64,000 bases of DNA from Epilithonimonas hominis. GTDB taxonomy: Bacteria > Bacteroidota > Bacteroidia > Flavobacteriales > Weeksellaceae. Positions 60,761-64,000 of this stretch are shown piece by piece. The stretch covers positions 1 to 64,000 of the forward strand of contig NZ_RJTU01000079.1 in assembly GCF_003730015.1 (NCBI RefSeq). The letters run 5' to 3'. The notes beneath the pieces are model-generated. The model did no database searches, was not told the origin of the DNA, and saw nothing but the letters and a program-made list of their open reading frames with translations. Every line of letters starts with the position of its first letter. Positions within the stretch are counted from its first letter, which is position 1. Made by a program: the position numbers and the translations under genes.

Positions 60761-61996
60761 ATGAGCGAACAAACTACAGAAAACAAATTCGAATTACTGA
60801 AAGGCGACAAAGTCCTTTGGTCGGTTATCATTTTGATTTCCTTCCTTTCCGTATTTCCGGTTTATTCCGCAAGTTCGAATCTGGAATATATCGTGAACAA
60901 CGGGACTACAACTGGTCATGTTTTCAAGCATATCGTTTTCGTTTTCATTGGTTTGGGCATTATGCGTTTCGTGGGAACAGTTAAGTACGAATACATCGGA
61001 AAACTGAGTTCCATTCTGCTTTTAGTTACAATTGGATTGTTATTAATAACAATGTTCACCGGACAAAAGATTGAAGGTGCGAGTGCTTCACGTTGGTTAA
61101 AGATTCCGGGAACACCGATTTCTTTTCAGCCATCATCATTCGCTTATTTGATGCTGATTATTTATCTGTGCAGATATTTAACTAAGAAAATCAAAAGAGA
61201 AAGACTTCCTCTGGAGAATATCATTTACATATTCGGACCAATTCTGATTGTTTTCGGATTGGTTGCAAAAGACAATGGTTCAACCGCTTTGATGATTATG
61301 ATGGTTTCGATTATCATCTTGATTATCGGTCAGTTGGCTTGGCAATATGTAGCGGGATTTATCTCGCTTTCAGTAGTTTTCATCGTAATGTTTTTAGTGA
61401 TTGCATTGAATACTAATTTACTTGGCGGAAACCGTGTTCACACTTGGATGAGCCGTATAGAAACCTTCTCAAACTCGAAAAAAACGGCAGATGTAGAAGA
61501 CGAAAGTTTGAAGGCGAAAAACTATCAGGTAATGCAAGCGAAAGCGGCCATTGTTCACGGCGGATTCAATGGAATTGGACCAGGGAAAAGTGCTTTGAAG
61601 CAGACATTGCCACAATCAGTTTCGGATTTTATTTTCGCCATTATTGTGGAAGAATATGGCTGGATTGGAGCCTTCGTTCTAGTTAGCCTTTATATGATAA
61701 TGATTATTAGGATTGTGATGATAGCCAGTAAAATGCCCGCATTTTTCGGGTCGTTGCTGGTTCTAGCGATTGGACTGATGATTTTTGTTCAATTGTCAGT
61801 TAACATTGCAGTTGCCGTGAATCTGATTCCGGTAACAGGTCAGCCTTTACCACTGATAAGTTATGGAGGAACATCGATGTTAGTAACCTACATTCAGTTG
61901 GGAATTATTTTAAATGTAAGTTCCAGAATTCAGGTTTTTGATGAAGAAGGTTTGGGGAAAAAACAGAGTGTTGAAGAAATAAATGATATCGCGTAA
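60761..61996 (+). CDS. ftsW: Peptidoglycan glycosyltransferase FtsW
   Basis: SEDS-family membrane enzyme that polymerises lipid II at the septum with FtsI. About ten helices in 411 residues. Features: KIEGASASRWLKIPG, FQPSSFAYLMLIIYLCRY, GPGKSALKQTLPQSVSDFIFA, IVEEYGWIGA and GQPLPLISYGGTSM. The start follows the REP block; no separate promoter is evident. Confidence 0.95.
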   Translation: MSEQTTENKFELLKGDKVLWSVIILISFLSVFPVYSASSNLEYIVNNGTTTGHVFKHIVFVFIGLGIMRFVGTVKYEYIGKLSSILLLVTIGLLLITMFTGQKIEGASASRWLKIPGTPISFQPSSFAYLMLIIYLCRYLTKKIKRERLPLENIIYIFGPILIVFGLVAKDNGSTALMIMMVSIIILIIGQLAWQYVAGFISLSVVFIVMFLVIALNTNLLGGNRVHTWMSRIETFSNSKKTADVEDESLKAKNYQVMQAKAAIVHGGFNGIGPGKSALKQTLPQSVSDFIFAIIVEEYGWIGAFVLVSLYMIMIIRIVMIASKMPAFFGSLLVLAIGLMIFVQLSVNIAVAVNLIPVTGQPLPLISYGGTSMLVTYIQLGIILNVSSRIQVFDEEGLGKKQSVEEINDIA

Positions 61997-63103
61997 ATGA
62001 GCAAAAAACTAAAAATATTAATGAGCGGCGGCGGAACAGGTGGGCACATCTTTCCTGCGGTTGCGATTGCTCAGGAAATCCAGAAAAGATTTCCCGACGC
62101 AGAGTTTTTGTTCATTGGTGCGAATGGAAAAATGGAAATGGAAAAAGTTCCTCAATCCGGATTCAAAATCGAGGGATTGAATATCGCTGGATTTGACAGA
62201 GGTAATCTTCTGAAAAATATCGGATTGCCGTTCAAAGTCATTTCCAGTTTGGTAAAAGCCAAGAAAATCATCAAAAATTTCAAACCGGATTTTGCGGTTG
62301 GAACTGGTGGTTTTGCAAGTGGCCCAGCTTTATACATTGCTGCGAAAATGGGAATTTCGACTTTTATTCAGGAGCAGAATTCTTTGCCGGGAAAGACCAA
62401 TGTTTTCAATGCTAAAAAAGCAAAAGCTGTTTTCACGGCTTATCCGGATATGGAGAAATTTTTCCACGGAACGAAAACTTACTTTTTAGGAAATCCGATT
62501 CGTCAGAATATCATAACTGATTTGATTGATAAGGATTTAGCTAAAGAAAAATTAGGTTTAGATAAAAATAAATTAACGATTCTTTCAGTTGGCGGTTCTC
62601 TTGGTTCGAGAACTTTGAACAACGGCTGGAAAGATAATTTTGATAAACTGAAAGAAAAAGATTATCAGTTAATCTGGCAGACTGGAAAAACGGATTTTGC
62701 TGAAATAACTTCCAGCATCCAACCTCCAGCTTCCATCCAAATAAAGGAATTTATCTCAGATATGGCTTTGGCGTATTCGGCGGCGGATATAATTGTTTCC
62801 AGAGCTGGTGCAATTGCTATTTCAGAACTGGCAGTTGCGAAAAAGCCGGTTTTACTGGTTCCGTTTCCATTTGCAGCGGAAGACCATCAAACCAAAAATG
62901 CATTGACTTTGGTTGATAAAAATGCGGCAAGAATGGTCAAAGATTCTGAGATGAAGGATAAATTCTGGAACACACTTTCAGAAATCTGTGAGAACGAAAG
63001 CGTGAGAAAAGAAATGTCGCATAATTTAGAATTCTTTGCAAAGCCAAAAGCAGCTGAAGAAATTGTGGACGAGATAATTAAAAATTTAAATTTTAACCAA
63101 TAA
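61997..63103 (+). CDS. murG: Undecaprenyldiphospho-muramoylpentapeptide beta-N-acetylglucosaminyltransferase
   Basis: Adds GlcNAc to lipid I to make lipid II at the inner face of the membrane. GT28 motifs: GGGTGGHIFPAVAIA, GTGGFASGPAL, SVGGSLGSRTLN, and SRAGAIAISELAVAKKPVLLVP. 368 aa. Begins immediately after the ftsW stop. Confidence 0.96.
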   Translation: MSKKLKILMSGGGTGGHIFPAVAIAQEIQKRFPDAEFLFIGANGKMEMEKVPQSGFKIEGLNIAGFDRGNLLKNIGLPFKVISSLVKAKKIIKNFKPDFAVGTGGFASGPALYIAAKMGISTFIQEQNSLPGKTNVFNAKKAKAVFTAYPDMEKFFHGTKTYFLGNPIRQNIITDLIDKDLAKEKLGLDKNKLTILSVGGSLGSRTLNNGWKDNFDKLKEKDYQLIWQTGKTDFAEITSSIQPPASIQIKEFISDMALAYSAADIIVSRAGAIAISELAVAKKPVLLVPFPFAAEDHQTKNALTLVDKNAARMVKDSEMKDKFWNTLSEICENESVRKEMSHNLEFFAKPKAAEEIVDEIIKNLNFNQ

Positions 63104-63107
63104 CTAT

Positions 63108-63515
63108 ATGAAAACTAAATTATTAGGACTGTCAATTTTGATTTCAGCATTATTTTCTGCACAAAAATTAGATTCAAAAATGATTGGATGTTGGAAGGGA
63201 ACAGAAACTGACCAGCAAATGGAAGGAATGAGTAAATATTGGATTTCTTGCCGACAAGATGATGGGAAAAGTATTCTATTATTCATTGCTCTGAGGGATG
63301 GAGAGGTAATACAGCAATCTACAGAAAATGGAAAATGGTGGACGAAAGATGGGAAATATTATGAACTCCACGATTATGATGGAATTACGGATGTTTATAA
63401 TTATAAATTAGTAGGAGATAATAAGGTTGAATATAGATCTGTTGAACTATTTGGTAAGCCAGATACATCTTATGTTTTCAGTGATGAAAGAATAATTGAA
63501 ACAAGAAAAAAATAA
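63108..63515 (+). CDS. Small secreted protein, lipocalin-like
   Basis: A 135-residue product with a signal peptide (MKTKLLGLSILISALFSAQ). The mature part opens with MIGCWKGTETDQQ and continues as beta strands with many aromatic residues, like small lipocalin-type domains. I recognise no named family. It starts 4 bp after murG and ends 15 bp before murC, so it is read through with the cell-wall operon, though it is not a usual member; it is more likely a local insertion than a wall enzyme. Confidence 0.55.
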   Translation: MKTKLLGLSILISALFSAQKLDSKMIGCWKGTETDQQMEGMSKYWISCRQDDGKSILLFIALRDGEVIQQSTENGKWWTKDGKYYELHDYDGITDVYNYKLVGDNKVEYRSVELFGKPDTSYVFSDERIIETRKK

Positions 63516-63530
63516 AGTTCGCTAAATATA

Positions 63531-64000
63531 ATGAGCATCTTAAATAAATATCAAAACTTCTATTTCATCGGAATCGGTGGAATTGGGATGAGTGCGCTGG
63601 CGAGATATTTTCACGCCAACGGCAAAAATGTTTTAGGTTATGATAAAACGCCAACAAAACTGACGGCTCAGCTTGGTGTTGAAGGTGTTGATATGACATT
63701 TGAAGATGTGATCGATGAGAAAATTATAGCGTTGGACAAAGAATCAACTTTGGTGATTTATACGCCGGCAATTAAGAAATTGTCAATTCTGGATTACTTA
63801 ACCAGCGAAGGTTTCGTCATCCTGAAACGTGCAAAGGTTTTAGGTTTGATTACTGAAAATACAGATTGCATCGCTGTTGCAGGAACACACGGAAAGACCA
63901 CAACTTCTACTTTAATTGCGCATTTGTGCAAAGAAGCCAATCTTCCGTCGTCCGCATTTTTAGGCGGGATTTCCGAGAATTTTAAATCGAATTTTGATTA
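63531..64000 (+). CDS. murC: UDP-N-acetylmuramate--L-alanine ligase, 5' part
   Basis: Adds L-alanine to UDP-MurNAc. The first 156 codons are present and the frame runs off the right end without a stop. Visible: the N-terminal UDP-binding FIGIGGIGMSALARYF and the ATP loop AVAGTHGKTTTSTL. The ATG at 63531 gives MSILNKYQNFYFIG, the family start. Order murG-murC is normal for the cluster, apart from the small gene before it. Confidence 0.93.
   Translation, partial: MSILNKYQNFYFIGIGGIGMSALARYFHANGKNVLGYDKTPTKLTAQLGVEGVDMTFEDVIDEKIIALDKESTLVIYTPAIKKLSILDYLTSEGFVILKRAKVLGLITENTDCIAVAGTHGKTTTSTLIAHLCKEANLPSSAFLGGISENFKSNFD

Noticed and set aside
60733-60984. Reading frame of 83 codons starting at TTG within a REP palindrome before ftsW
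   Set aside because: It overlaps ftsW in another frame; its first residues only mirror the REP sequence and the rest has no family features.

Overview
The window is AT-rich chromosomal DNA from a member of the Bacteroidota, most likely the Chryseobacterium/Epilithonimonas clade of the Flavobacteriia (Weeksellaceae). The evidence is family content (GLPGLI protein, DUF4296, exosortase XrtF with its partner, type III glutamine synthetase, Oar-like TonB receptor, CydAB of the short-loop type), near absence of Shine-Dalgarno sequences, and repeated TAnnTTTG promoter boxes, the flavobacterial -7 element. Species assignment is inference; no rRNA is present.

Layout. 0-9 kb: tRNA-Asn, site-2 protease RseP, pirin plus GLPGLI protein, a small barrel-like protein, cytochrome bd oxidase (cydAB) and a prolyl oligopeptidase. 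9-19 kb: a conserved housekeeping block (glycosyltransferase, DUF4296 lipoprotein, tgt, LptF/G permease, birA, rsfS, ftsH, LUD protein, cdsA, psd, alpha/beta hydrolase). 19-22 kb: lon. 22-24.3 kb: a very AT-rich accessory island with a small lipoprotein, a fulvocin C-like bacteriocin precursor overlapped by a membrane-protein gene, and a divergent XRE regulator with a 26-bp palindromic operator. 24-42 kb: sufS, sodA, rnpA, tcdA, tatD, a TetR regulator, a serine hydrolase, DUF445, a large phosphorylase-like protein, glnA (GSIII), an NlpC/P60 lipoprotein, a kinase-like phosphotransferase, XrtF pair, CDF transporter, asd. 42-52 kb: a TonB-dependent receptor, nadCB, a ParE-type toxin-antitoxin pair, and a thiamin-salvage operon (thiM-thiE-thiD-tenA) under a TPP riboswitch. 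52-64 kb: the division and cell-wall cluster mraZ-rsmH-ftsL-ftsI-murE-mraY-murD-ftsW-murG-murC (murC runs off the end), interrupted by a REP-flanked RAYT transposase and by a small secreted protein.

How the parts relate. The dcw cluster builds lipid II and the septal synthase; MraZ probably autoregulates through three 10-bp-spaced GTGG repeats just upstream of its promoter. cdsA and psd make phospholipid; ftsH, lon and rseP give membrane and cytosolic proteolysis. The thiamin genes form a salvage route; no de novo thiC/thiG/thiH is visible here.

Structure beyond genes: a dispersed, hairpin-forming intergenic repeat occurs three times (about 1.9, 25.6 and 37.4 kb); six REP palindromes surround the RAYT gene; and a short sequence that I recall as a flavobacterial repeat lies in frame inside murE. 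The first 112 bases show nothing I can call.
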